Assembly: GCA_030431825.1 (NCBI GenBank)
Contig: JAUIIJ010000004.1
Location: forward strand, 1-64,000
Direction of reading: 5' to 3'
Length of the DNA stretch: 64,000 nt
Origin: Alphaproteobacteria bacterium
Lineage (GTDB): Bacteria; Pseudomonadota; Alphaproteobacteria; Rhodobacterales; Rhodobacteraceae
This document shows, in pieces, positions 48,279 through 57,158 of the stretch; the stretch's first letter is position 1; each line of letters begins with the position of its first letter. The notes under the pieces were generated by a model, which worked only from the letters and a program-made list of their open reading frames with translations, was not told where the DNA came from and did not search any database. The translations under genes and the position numbers were made by a program.

Positions 48279-48621
48279 GTACACGGCATCGCGGTAATTG
48301 TCAGGTTGCGGACATAGGTCATTGTTTTTCGACGCTTTTACCCGTTGCGATTTTGCGGACAAAGCGCATAGATACTTGGTGAACGACCTGACGTTCGTCG
48401 GTCTTTCGAGGGCGCGCGGCCATGAAGCACCTGTTCCGAAATGATCGAGACAAGGGTCTTCTCAGCGACGCGGCCTGCGATCAGATCGGGCCCGTCGCGA
48501 CCCGCCATGGAACGCGCGCCCTGGCGGCTGCTTCAATGATGAAACCGTTGCCGCGATGAAACGGATGATTGGATAACCTGTCCGCACGCGGACCTGAATG
48601 TACTTGGAAAGGCGAACTGAG
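48279..48621. other. Gene-free stretch between livF and the esterase operon
   Basis: 343 bp. No terminator with a T-run and no convincing promoter were seen. A 45-codon frame at 48422-48559 is discussed under rejected items. This stretch probably contains the start region of the esterase-ligase-thioesterase-amidohydrolase operon. Confidence 0.4.
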
Positions 48622-49863
48622 ATGCAGACCATCAAACCGCAGGATGCGGGTTTTGACAGTGACCGTCTGAGCCGGATCTCGGCGTGGATGGATCGCTATG
48701 TCGAAGACCGCAAATACCCCGGTTCCTCCCTTCTGATCGCACGCGGTGGCCAAGAGGTCTATTTCAGTGCGAGCGGTCGCCGGAACATCGCCGCCGACCT
48801 GCCGTTCGAGCGGGACACGGTGGCCCGGATCTATTCGATGACCAAGCCGATCACCACGGTGGCCGCCATGACACTGGTCGAGCAGGGGCTGTTTCATCTT
48901 GATGCGCCTGTTTCCGAGTTTCTACCGGCGTTCCGCGACATGACTGCCCTTGTGCCGGGTGCCGAGCGGCTGGATCAGGTGGAACCCTGCGCCAGCCCGA
49001 CCATTCACCAGTTGATGACCCATACCAGCGGGCTCAGCTATCCGTTCAATCCCGGCGTGTTGTCGCGGGAAATGGACGAGCAGAAGATCATGTTCGGCCC
49101 GAACCAGGGTAGGCTCGCGGATATGGCCGACCGGTTGGGAGCGCTGCCGCTGGCCTTCCGGCCGGGAACGCGGTGGGAGTATTCGGTCGGTATCGACGTG
49201 CTCGGGCGGGTGATCGAGGTCGTGTCCGGTCAATCGCTGGATCGGTTCCTTGCCGACACCATCCTTGATCCGCTGGGGATGACCGAAACCCGGTTTCGCG
49301 TGCCCGAGGGGACCGGCAACCGGTTTGCATCGCTATATACCCCGCTTTCGGGCAGCGCGATGGATCTGAACGCCGTCGAAAAGAGCGGCGACCCCCTGCG
49401 GCTGACGGACGAGGCGGGTTCCTCGCCCTTTGAAACGGCCGAGATGCACTCCGGGGGCGGTGGGCTGGTCGGGACCATTGACGACTACATGGCCTTTGCC
49501 GAAATGCTGCGTTGCGGTGGCGCATTTGACGGAGGCCAAATCCTGTCGCCGCACACCCTTGGCTTCATGATGCGCAATCATCTGCCCGGAGATATCGCCT
49601 CGATGGGGCCGCAGAGCTTTGCCGAACAACCGATGGAAGGCATGGGCTTTGGCCTTGGCGGGTCGGTGGTGCTGGATCCCGGTCGCGTGCGCAGCCCGTG
49701 CAGCATCGGCGATTTCAGCTGGGGCGGCATGGCATCGACATTCTTCTGGATCGACCCGGTTCTGGACCTGTCGGTGGTGTTCTTTACCCAGCTTTCGCCC
49801 TCGAGTTCATATCCCGCGCGGCCGCAACTCAAGGCGCTGGTGCATGGGGCGCTGGTCCGATGA
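48622..49863 (+). CDS. Serine hydrolase, class C beta-lactamase/esterase fold
   Basis: 413 aa from ATG 48622 (MQTIKPQDAGFDSDRL); an in-frame ATG at 48598 adds eight residues. The active-site S72-x-x-K75 (SMTK) is clear, with a YSV-type tyrosine motif (WEYSVGIDVLG) and an HSGG motif in place of the KTG triad. No signal peptide is seen, so it acts in the cytoplasm and is more likely an esterase or lactone hydrolase than a beta-lactamase. The stop overlaps the ligase start (ATGA), coupling it to CoA activation. Confidence 0.88.
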   Translation: MQTIKPQDAGFDSDRLSRISAWMDRYVEDRKYPGSSLLIARGGQEVYFSASGRRNIAADLPFERDTVARIYSMTKPITTVAAMTLVEQGLFHLDAPVSEFLPAFRDMTALVPGAERLDQVEPCASPTIHQLMTHTSGLSYPFNPGVLSREMDEQKIMFGPNQGRLADMADRLGALPLAFRPGTRWEYSVGIDVLGRVIEVVSGQSLDRFLADTILDPLGMTETRFRVPEGTGNRFASLYTPLSGSAMDLNAVEKSGDPLRLTDEAGSSPFETAEMHSGGGGLVGTIDDYMAFAEMLRCGGAFDGGQILSPHTLGFMMRNHLPGDIASMGPQSFAEQPMEGMGFGLGGSVVLDPGRVRSPCSIGDFSWGGMASTFFWIDPVLDLSVVFFTQLSPSSSYPARPQLKALVHGALVR

Positions 49864-51815
49864 CGGCGACGCGCCCGATCCTCTGGCAGCCGACGGCCGC
49901 ACAGGCCGAGGGGTCCAGAATGGCCGAGTTCATCCGCTGGCTGGGTGAGACCCGCGAGTTGACATTCACCGATTACAACGCGCTCTGGGCGTGGAGCATT
50001 TCCGATCTCGATGGCTTCTGGGCGGCGATCTGGGAGTATTTCGACATGCGCTCCAGCACGCCCTACGATGCGGTTCTGCAAGACCGGGCGATGCCCGGCG
50101 CGGTCTGGTTTCCCGGCGCCCATCTGAACTTTGCCGAACACATACTGCGCAACGCGACGATCAGGCCGGACAGCACCGCGCTGATCGTACAGTCGGAGAC
50201 CTTTGGCGAGACACGGATGAGCTGGTCGGAACTGTCAAGGCAGGTCGCCAGTGTCGCCGCACATTTCCGCGCCATGGGCGTGGGGCAGGGCGATCGCGTT
50301 GTCGCCGTGCTGCCCAACACGGAAACCGCGATGATCGCGTTCCTTGCCAGCGCCAGCATCGGAGCGATCTGGTCGCTCTGCGCGCCGGACATGGGGCATG
50401 TGGCGATCCTTGACCGGTTCAGGCAGATCGAGCCCAAGCTGCTGATTGCGCAGGATGGCTATGTGCATGGCGGCAAGACCATCGACCGGCGCGACGTTCT
50501 GAATGAAATCGCAACCGGACTGCCGACGCTGGAGCAGGCGGTCTGGATACCGGTGGTCGGCACGCTGCCCGCGGACGGCGTTGCATGGTCGGATCTGACC
50601 GGTGGCGACGCCGACCCGGATTTCGCGCAGGTGCCGTTCGATCATCCTCTCTGGATCGTCTATTCCTCGGGGACGACCGGCAATCCGAAACCCATCGTTC
50701 ATGGGCATGGCGGTGTTTTGCTCGAAGGGGCCAAACAATCGCTGCATCAGGATCTCGGGGCCGATGACCGGTTCTGCTGGTTCACCTCTTCCGGCTGGAT
50801 CATGTGGAATGCCCAGATGACACCGCTGGCGCGCGGTGCAACCGTTGCGCTGTTTGACGGCGCACCCAACCACCCCGACCTGCTCGAACTCTGGCGATTT
50901 ACCGACCGACACGACTTGACGGTCTTTGGCGCCGGTGCGGCCTTTGTGACTGCCTGCATCAAGGCGGGTATCCGCCCCGGCGACGTGCTCGACCTTGGCC
51001 AGCTTCGCGCGATCGGCGTGACCGGATCACCGTTGACGGCGGATGGCTATGACTGGGTCTATGATGCGGTCAAATCCGATATATGGCTTGCGCCTTTCTC
51101 GGGTGGCACCGATCTTGCCGGGGCGTTTGTCGGTGGCAACCCGATGCTGCCGGTGCGCGCGGGCGAGATGCAATGCCGGTTTCTCGGCAACGCGGTCCGG
51201 GCCTATGACGAGGCGGGCAACGATCTGATCGGGCAGGTGGGTGAACTTGTCTGTACCGAACCGTTGCCCTCCATGCCGCTGTTCTTCTGGGGTGACGATG
51301 ACGGCTCGCGGCTGCGCGACAGCTATTATGATACCTATCCGGGGGTCTGGCGTCACGGCGACTGGATCGAGATCACAGAGGAGGGGGGCGCCATCATCTA
51401 TGGCCGCTCCGACGCGACGATCAACCGCAAGGGTCAACGCATGGGCAGCGCCGAGCTCTATCAGGCGGTCGAGGCGCTGCCGGAGGTGACGGACTCGCTG
51501 GTTGTCGATCTCGAATATCTGGGACGAGAGAGCTTCATGCCGCTGTTTGTCGTCCTGGCCGAGGGAGAAAGCCTGACCGATACGTTGCGCGCACGCATCG
51601 ATGCGGCGATCACGCGCTCGGTCTCGGCCCGGTTTCGCCCCAATGACATCGTCGAGATTGCAGAGGTTCCGCGTACCTTGTCCGGCAAAAAGCTGGAAGT
51701 ACCGGTCAAAAAGGTGTTGTTGGGCGGAGATCCGGAGAAAGTGGTCAATCGTGATTCCATGGTCAACCCGGACAGCTTTGATGCGTTCATCGCCTATGCA
51801 CGTTCGCGGGCGTGA
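49860..51815 (+). CDS. aacS: Acetoacetyl-CoA synthetase-like acyl-CoA ligase
   Basis: 651 aa, the usual length for AacS. AMP-binding motifs are IVYSSGTTGNPKPIVHGHGG, YGRSDATINRKGQRMG and the C-terminal lysine region PRTLSGKKLEVPVKK. AacS activates acetoacetate, but homologues in catabolic operons activate other short oxo- or hydroxy-acids. Here it sits between an esterase and a thioesterase, all closely packed. The symbol reflects family membership, not a proven substrate. Confidence 0.87.
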   Translation: MTATRPILWQPTAAQAEGSRMAEFIRWLGETRELTFTDYNALWAWSISDLDGFWAAIWEYFDMRSSTPYDAVLQDRAMPGAVWFPGAHLNFAEHILRNATIRPDSTALIVQSETFGETRMSWSELSRQVASVAAHFRAMGVGQGDRVVAVLPNTETAMIAFLASASIGAIWSLCAPDMGHVAILDRFRQIEPKLLIAQDGYVHGGKTIDRRDVLNEIATGLPTLEQAVWIPVVGTLPADGVAWSDLTGGDADPDFAQVPFDHPLWIVYSSGTTGNPKPIVHGHGGVLLEGAKQSLHQDLGADDRFCWFTSSGWIMWNAQMTPLARGATVALFDGAPNHPDLLELWRFTDRHDLTVFGAGAAFVTACIKAGIRPGDVLDLGQLRAIGVTGSPLTADGYDWVYDAVKSDIWLAPFSGGTDLAGAFVGGNPMLPVRAGEMQCRFLGNAVRAYDEAGNDLIGQVGELVCTEPLPSMPLFFWGDDDGSRLRDSYYDTYPGVWRHGDWIEITEEGGAIIYGRSDATINRKGQRMGSAELYQAVEALPEVTDSLVVDLEYLGRESFMPLFVVLAEGESLTDTLRARIDAAITRSVSARFRPNDIVEIAEVPRTLSGKKLEVPVKKVLLGGDPEKVVNRDSMVNPDSFDAFIAYARSRA

Positions 51816-51841
51816 ACCCAGATCGAAAAGGAACAGGACGC

Positions 51842-52714
51842 ATGACGGGTGTCGGAGAAGAATTGCTGAACCTGCTGGATGTCGAGCAACTCGAAGTCGA
51901 CCTGTTCCGTGGCATCGGTTCGGGCGGAGAAACCACGACGCGCATCTTTGGCGGGCAGGTGATCGCGCAGGCGCTGGCGGCGGCCTACAAGACCGTGCCG
52001 GATCGGCTCTGCCATTCGCTGCATGCCTATTTCATCCGGCCCGGCGACCCATCGATTCCGGTGATTTACAGCGTTGACCGCGCGCGCGACGGCGGCAGCT
52101 TTACCACGCGCCGGGTTGTCGCGATCCAGCACGGGCGCCAGATCCTGAACATGTCGGCGTCGTTTCACGTTGCCGAAGAGGGCTGGGATTATCAGCATCC
52201 GATGCCGGATATCGAAGGCCCTGACGGGCTGTTGTCACATGCCGAGCGCCGCGACGAATTCGCCGAGCAGATTCCCGAAAAGCTCCGTTCGGATTTCCTG
52301 CGCCCGCGTCCCATCGAGATCCGCGAAGTCGCGCCGCGCGATTTCCTTGCGCCGGAACCGGCGGATGACGTGAACCACATCTGGTTCCGGATGCCCGACG
52401 CCAGGGGAACCGACCGCAAGACGGAACATGTTCTGCTGGCCTATGCCTCGGACATGTACCTTCTGGGCTCGTCGCTGCGCCCGCATGGTCTGACCTGGTT
52501 TCAGGGCCGGACGATGACCGCCAGCCTGGACCATGCCATGTGGTTTCATGCCCCGATCCAGTTCGAGGACTGGCACCTCTATTCCATGGACGCGCCGTTT
52601 ACCGGCGGTGCGCGCGGGTTCAATCGCGGCTCGATCTACCGGCAGGACGGCACGCTGGTCGCGAGCGTGGCGCAGGAGGGTCTGATGCGCCCGTTGCGGA
52701 AACCGTCCGAATGA
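51842..52714 (+). CDS. tesB: Acyl-CoA thioesterase II (TesB)
   Basis: 290 aa from ATG 51842. The double hot-dog fold is seen in TTTRIFGGQVIAQALAAAYKTVP, SLHAYFIRPGDPSIPVIYSVDRARDGGSFTTRRV and SLDHAMWFHAPIQFEDWHLYSMDAP. It hydrolyses acyl-CoA thioesters and may release CoA or rescue dead-end intermediates of the pathway. The stop overlaps the amidohydrolase start (ATGA). Confidence 0.92.
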   Translation: MTGVGEELLNLLDVEQLEVDLFRGIGSGGETTTRIFGGQVIAQALAAAYKTVPDRLCHSLHAYFIRPGDPSIPVIYSVDRARDGGSFTTRRVVAIQHGRQILNMSASFHVAEEGWDYQHPMPDIEGPDGLLSHAERRDEFAEQIPEKLRSDFLRPRPIEIREVAPRDFLAPEPADDVNHIWFRMPDARGTDRKTEHVLLAYASDMYLLGSSLRPHGLTWFQGRTMTASLDHAMWFHAPIQFEDWHLYSMDAPFTGGARGFNRGSIYRQDGTLVASVAQEGLMRPLRKPSE

Positions 52715-53748
52715 GCGACGCGCGGCGATACCCAAACTGGACCCCGGGCATCGAACTGCGCGACGACTGGCTCGCCTCTGTCCGCGAGGACATCATCGAT
52801 CCTGACCGTGAAATCGTCGACCCGCACCATCACCTGTGGCGGCACGGCCATGCAATCTATGAACTAGAGGCGCTGCACGCCGATACGGGTGCCGGCCACA
52901 ACGTGGTCCAGACCGTCTATGTCCAATGCCGGTCGTATTACGATGCACACGCCGAACCCGCCTTCCGGCCGGTCGGTGAAACCGCCCATGTCGCGGCGCT
53001 CGCGGCATCCATCCCCGCAGAAAGGGCACAGATTGCCGGTATCATTGCCCACGCGGACCTGCGCCGGCCTGACCTGCAGGATATCCTTGATGCGCATGTC
53101 GACGCGGGGCAGGGGCGGTTGGTCGGCATTCGGCATTCCGGTGCCTGTGACAGCGAACCCGAAAAGCTGATGATACCGGGCCGCGCGGACGCCGGGCTGT
53201 ATGCGGATCCGGATTTCCGGCGTGGCCTTGCCCAACTGGGCGAGCGCGGTCTGACCTATGACACATGGCATTATCATCATCAGGCCGACGCATTCCTGTC
53301 GCTTGCAAGGGCTGTGCCCGGTACGACGCTGGTGCTCGACCATTTTGGAACACCGCTTGGCGTCGGACGGTTTGCCGGTCGGCGGGATGCCATTTTCGAA
53401 CAATGGCAAAAGGACATGGCGGCGCTTGCAGACTGCCCCAATGTGGTCGCAAAGCTCGGCGGGTTCTCCATGCCGGACAATGGCTGGAACTTTCAGGCCC
53501 GCGCGCGACCTCCTTCGTCAGACGAACTCGTGGACGCGCAGGGCGCATGGTATCAGCACATGATCGCGTGTTTCGGGGCGGACCGCTGCATGTTCGAAAG
53601 CAACTTTCCGGTTGACCGCGTATCGGTGGGTTATGGCGTGTTGTGGAACGCGTTCAAGAAAATCGCGGCGATCCACGACAATGATGCACAGGCCCGCATG
53701 TTCGCGGGCACTGCGCGCGACGTTTACGGATTGCCGTCGTTGCCATAG
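52711..53748 (+). CDS. Amidohydrolase-2 family protein, lactonase-like
   Basis: 345 aa. The metal site begins with DPHHHLW (H39, H41), followed by later motifs HYHHQADAF, LVLDHFGTPLG and the end FESNFPVDRVSVGYG, which is the pattern of fuconolactonase and pyrone-dicarboxylate lactonase relatives. A lactonase would open a cyclic ester to a hydroxy acid, the type of substrate used by an APH/ACAD system. It is translationally coupled to tesB, and its end overlaps the convergent SDR by 25 bp. Confidence 0.85.
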   Translation: MSDARRYPNWTPGIELRDDWLASVREDIIDPDREIVDPHHHLWRHGHAIYELEALHADTGAGHNVVQTVYVQCRSYYDAHAEPAFRPVGETAHVAALAASIPAERAQIAGIIAHADLRRPDLQDILDAHVDAGQGRLVGIRHSGACDSEPEKLMIPGRADAGLYADPDFRRGLAQLGERGLTYDTWHYHHQADAFLSLARAVPGTTLVLDHFGTPLGVGRFAGRRDAIFEQWQKDMAALADCPNVVAKLGGFSMPDNGWNFQARARPPSSDELVDAQGAWYQHMIACFGADRCMFESNFPVDRVSVGYGVLWNAFKKIAAIHDNDAQARMFAGTARDVYGLPSLP

Positions 53749-54500
53749 ATGCGATTGAGCTTGCGCATCCCGCCAATCCAGCGATCATAGTTTTCCGTCT
53801 TCGCCCGCATGTAGCCCGACACCTCGGGATGCGGCAGCACGAGAAAGGTCTCGTTGCGGATTGCCTCGACACAGGCCTCGGCAACCGCTTCGGGTTCGAG
53901 CATGCCGTCCAGAGCCGCGACCGACTCCTCGTGGCCACGCGTCATTTCGCTGCGCACCGCCTGCGGACACAGCACCGAGACACGAATGCCCTGATCGCCG
54001 TGACTGAGCGCCAGCCACTCCGCCAGCCCCACGGCAGCGTGCTTGGTGACCCCGTAGGGCGCCGCGCCGACCTGGTTCAGCAATCCGGCGGCCGAGGCGG
54101 TGTTCAACAGGTAACCGCCGCCGCGCTCGATCATCCGAGGCAGCAGATGGCGGGCTGCCCAGACATGGGACATCACGTTGATATCCCATATCTTTTGCCA
54201 GTCTTCATTGGCGACCTCCATGCCGCCCGCGGTCAGGATACCGGCGTTCGAGCAGAACAGGTCAATCGGACCGATATCGCTTTCGACCCGTTCGATCAGC
54301 GCCGCGATATCGCCTTCGCGACCGACATTCACCGCAAATGCCACGCCGTCAATCTGTCCGGCGGTTTCGACGGCCCCGTTCAGGTTGAGATCGGCACAAA
54401 TCACGCTCCGGGCGCCTTCGGCGGCGAAACGCAGCGCAAGCGCGCGACCGATGCCGCTGGCCGCACCGGTCACGACGATGATCTTGTCCTTCAACTCCAT
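53724..54500 (-). CDS. SDR 3
   Basis: 258 aa. Cofactor motif TGAASGIGRALALRF, NAGILTAGG and catalytic YGVTK are intact; the C terminus (YMRAKTENYDRWIGGMRKLNRIYG) is typical of SDR relatives near lipid and terpenoid catabolism genes. It starts 10 nt after SDR 4 on the same strand, in one operon with the ACAD. Confidence 0.87.
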   Translation of the reverse strand: MELKDKIIVVTGAASGIGRALALRFAAEGARSVICADLNLNGAVETAGQIDGVAFAVNVGREGDIAALIERVESDIGPIDLFCSNAGILTAGGMEVANEDWQKIWDINVMSHVWAARHLLPRMIERGGGYLLNTASAAGLLNQVGAAPYGVTKHAAVGLAEWLALSHGDQGIRVSVLCPQAVRSEMTRGHEESVAALDGMLEPEAVAEACVEAIRNETFLVLPHPEVSGYMRAKTENYDRWIGGMRKLNRIYGNDGNP

Positions 54501-54510
54501 GATCTTGTCC

Positions 54511-55284
54511 TCATGTCCACATGTTGGAACCGCCGCAGACCGTCAGCGCCTGACCGGTCATGTAACGGCTCGCGTTTGACGAAAGAAATACCGCAAGCCC
54601 CTCGAAATCATCGGGTTCCCCCAGACGACGCAAGGGGATCTCCTTGCGGATACGCTCTTCGACCTCGGGCTTGTCCCAGAGTTCGCGCGCGAAATCTGTC
54701 TTGACGAGCCCGGGACAGATGGCGTTCACGCGGATGCCCGCCGGTCCGAATTCGGCCGCAAGATTGCGCACCAGACCGATCAGCGCCAGCTTGGACATGT
54801 TATAGGTTCCAAGGGTCGTCGACGGCTTGAAGGCCCCGATGGAACTCGTGAACATCATCGAGCCGCCACCGGCCTGTTGCATGTCCGGTGCCACCATGCG
54901 CGACAGCCACAGGTTCGATTGCACATTCGCGGCCATGGTTTTTTCATAGGCATCGTCGGGAATGTCCGAGATCGGCCCGAAATACGGATTCACACCGGCA
55001 TTACCGACCAGGATATCAACGGGGCCGGCGCGGTCTCGGGCGGTGTCCACGAGCGCCTGCAACTGCTCTTTCGAGCCGATGTTGCAGGCGACCGGGATGG
55101 CACGGTCCGAACCGGTCGCCGCATTGATCCCGGCGGCCGCGACATCGAGCTGTTCCTGCTTGCGCGCGGCGATGACCACCGTGGCACCGTGGCGGGCGAG
55201 GGCGGTTGCCATATGCAGCCCCATGCCCTTGGAGGCCCCGGTAAGCACCGCGACCCTGCCAGTCAAATCAAAGAGATCTGCCAT
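54511..55284 (-). CDS. SDR 4
   Basis: 257 aa from the ATG at 55284 (MADLFDLTGRVAVLTGASKGMG). A GTG at 55293, which overlaps the ACAD stop, would add three residues; GAGGG upstream could serve either. The catalytic YNMSK and the end TGQALTVCGGSNMW are canonical. It is probably translated together with the ACAD upstream and works on the product of that enzyme. Confidence 0.87.
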   Translation of the reverse strand: MADLFDLTGRVAVLTGASKGMGLHMATALARHGATVVIAARKQEQLDVAAAGINAATGSDRAIPVACNIGSKEQLQALVDTARDRAGPVDILVGNAGVNPYFGPISDIPDDAYEKTMAANVQSNLWLSRMVAPDMQQAGGGSMMFTSSIGAFKPSTTLGTYNMSKLALIGLVRNLAAEFGPAGIRVNAICPGLVKTDFARELWDKPEVEERIRKEIPLRRLGEPDDFEGLAVFLSSNASRYMTGQALTVCGGSNMWT

Positions 55285-55289
55285 GATGC

Positions 55290-56600
55290 TCACGGTCCCT
55301 CGAACATTCGGCCCTGTGATTGGCTCATGCCGTCGGATTTTCGGTGGTTGGAGTTCTGGAAATCCTTGACCTCGGCACGCGCAACCACGTGATGATGCAC
55401 CTCGTCAGGCCCGTCCGCAAAGCGCAGGGTTCGCTGGCCGGTATACATCTCCGACAGCGGCGACCATTGTGAAATGCCCGTCGCGCCATGTACCTGCATG
55501 GCCTGGTCGATGATCTGGCAGACCTTCTCAGGCACCATCGCCTTGATCATGCTGACCCAGATGCGCGCTTCCTTGTTACCCAGCACATCCATCGCCCGCG
55601 CTGCCTTGAGGACCATCAGGCGCATGGCCTCGATTTCGATCCGCATCCGCGAGACGGTCTCCATGTTCTTGCCCAGATCGATGATCTTCTTGCCGAATGC
55701 CTCGCGCGACAGGCCCCGTCCGATCAGCAGGTCGAGCGCCTTTTCGGCCTGACCGATCGAACGCATGCAGTGGTGGATACGGCCCGGGCCGAGGCGCACC
55801 TGGCTGATCTCGAAGCCGCGACCTTCGCCCCAGAGCATGTTGGAGGCCGGAACCCGCACGTTGTTGAGCTTGATATGCATGTGTCCGTGCGGCGCGTCGT
55901 CATGGCCGAACACGCACATCGGGCCGACGATTTCGACACCCGGCGTGTCCATCGGAACCAGGATCTGGCTCTGCTGCCGAAAGGTCTCGGCCTCGGGCGA
56001 GGTCTTGACCATGCAGATCATGATCTTGCAACGCGGATCACCGGCGCCGGAAATGTAATATTTCTCGCCGTTTATGACCCATTCATCACCTTCGAGAACC
56101 GCACGCGTCGAGATGTTGCGCGCGTCCGAACTGGCCACATCCGGCTCGGTCATTGCAAAACAGGACCGGATTTCGCCCGCCAGCAGCGGTTTGAGCCATC
56201 GTTCCTTTTGCTCTTCCGTTCCGACCCGCTCCAGTACCTCCATGTTGCCGGTGTCGGGGGCGGAACAGTTCAATGTCTCGGGTGCCAGCGGGTTCTTGCC
56301 CAGTTCGGCGGCGATATATGCGTAATCGAGATTGGACAGCCCTTCGCCGGTTTCGGCGTTGGGCAGGAAAAAATTCCACAGGCCGGCTTCGCGCGCCTTG
56401 TTCTTGGCACCCTCGAGCAATTCCAACTGTCCCTGCGCATATGACCACCGGTCGCTGCGACCTTCGCCCAGCCGAAAGAACTCGTCCGTGATCGGATCGA
56501 CATTCTCGCGGATGTGCTTGATGACCGCCGCCAGCAACGGCTTGGCCTTGTCCGACATCTCCAGATTGTTCAGCTCCAGTGGCGTATTGTCATGGACCAT
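55290..56600 (-). CDS. ACAD10/11-type acyl-CoA dehydrogenase
   Basis: 436 aa. The flavin motifs (CFAMTEPDVASSDARNI, YYISGAGDPRCKIMI) and the C-terminal signature RTLRFADGPDEVHHHVVAR, with Asp in place of the usual YEGT glutamate, assign it to the ACAD10/11 branch. Members of this branch act on 4-phospho-hydroxyacyl-CoA made by an APH kinase, moving the hydroxyl to position 3. The kinase partner is encoded separately at 40.9 kb. It heads an operon with SDR 4 and SDR 3. Confidence 0.9.
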   Translation of the reverse strand: MVHDNTPLELNNLEMSDKAKPLLAAVIKHIRENVDPITDEFFRLGEGRSDRWSYAQGQLELLEGAKNKAREAGLWNFFLPNAETGEGLSNLDYAYIAAELGKNPLAPETLNCSAPDTGNMEVLERVGTEEQKERWLKPLLAGEIRSCFAMTEPDVASSDARNISTRAVLEGDEWVINGEKYYISGAGDPRCKIMICMVKTSPEAETFRQQSQILVPMDTPGVEIVGPMCVFGHDDAPHGHMHIKLNNVRVPASNMLWGEGRGFEISQVRLGPGRIHHCMRSIGQAEKALDLLIGRGLSREAFGKKIIDLGKNMETVSRMRIEIEAMRLMVLKAARAMDVLGNKEARIWVSMIKAMVPEKVCQIIDQAMQVHGATGISQWSPLSEMYTGQRTLRFADGPDEVHHHVVARAEVKDFQNSNHRKSDGMSQSQGRMFEGP

Positions 56601-57158
56601 GTGCTCTTCCTTTCATTTTCCTGTTCAGTGTCTTTCGGGCGCCGGATCGGACGCGGCAGGGGGTGGCGCATTCCAGTTGGTGCCATGTCCTGCGATCTCT
56701 TCTGAATTGAGTTTAATTCAATAAAATAGCACATTGATTTCATGACAATAAATTTTCTCATGATGGCTGCACGAACCTGGCCGCATGTGCCGTCCAGAAC
56801 AGCGGATCCGGGATCTCTCACGGTCACGAACCCGCAATGCGTCGATGAAAATGAAAGCGCGCACACTGTGAAACACGCATGTCGTTTCCTCCCAATACCC
56901 GAGTCCCGGTATCGCGACTCCAAGGGTTGGGTAACGTTAGACCGAATTCTCCGGGCTTCCAACCGATACCGCAGGACGAAACACTGTTTCGCAAGGCCAC
57001 AAGTCAAATGCGGTTCTCATGCGTGCCAATATATTACATAATACCGATTATAAGACTTATTGATGCGCACAGGGGCACGCCGTTGTGACGTACGAGTGTT
57101 CCCTGTCTTCAGCAGACCAAATCGCGCCACGGGATTACCCGCAGCGCGATCCGTTGGG
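56601..57158. other. Gene-free, AT-rich region between gcdH and the ACAD operon
   Basis: 558 bp with no recognisable gene. It holds an inverted repeat at 56703-56720, an imperfect hairpin around 56891-56931 (CCCA-CCC-GAGTC against GACTC-GGG-TGGG) and a strongly AT-rich stretch at 57030-57062. The part near 56600-56760 must contain the ACAD promoter. The rest could be a decayed gene or an insertion scar. Confidence 0.5.
56703..56720 (-). promoter_or_regulatory. Inverted repeat upstream of the ACAD operon, possible operator
   Basis: TGAATT-GAGTTT-AATTCA is a perfect 6+6+6 inverted repeat about 105 bp before the ACAD start. A minus-strand -35-like TTGTCA lies 20 bp further upstream (56740-56745). 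Its size suits a dimeric regulator. Confidence 0.35.

Noticed and set aside
48422-48559. 45-codon frame with a GAGGG sequence nine bases upstream
   Set aside because: No recognisable motif, no hydrophobic segment, and a random-looking sequence. Ribosome profiling or conservation would be needed to support it.
56742-57041. Frames of 99 and 145 codons in the gap before gcdH
   Set aside because: Composition is not coding-like and no domain is recognisable on either strand.
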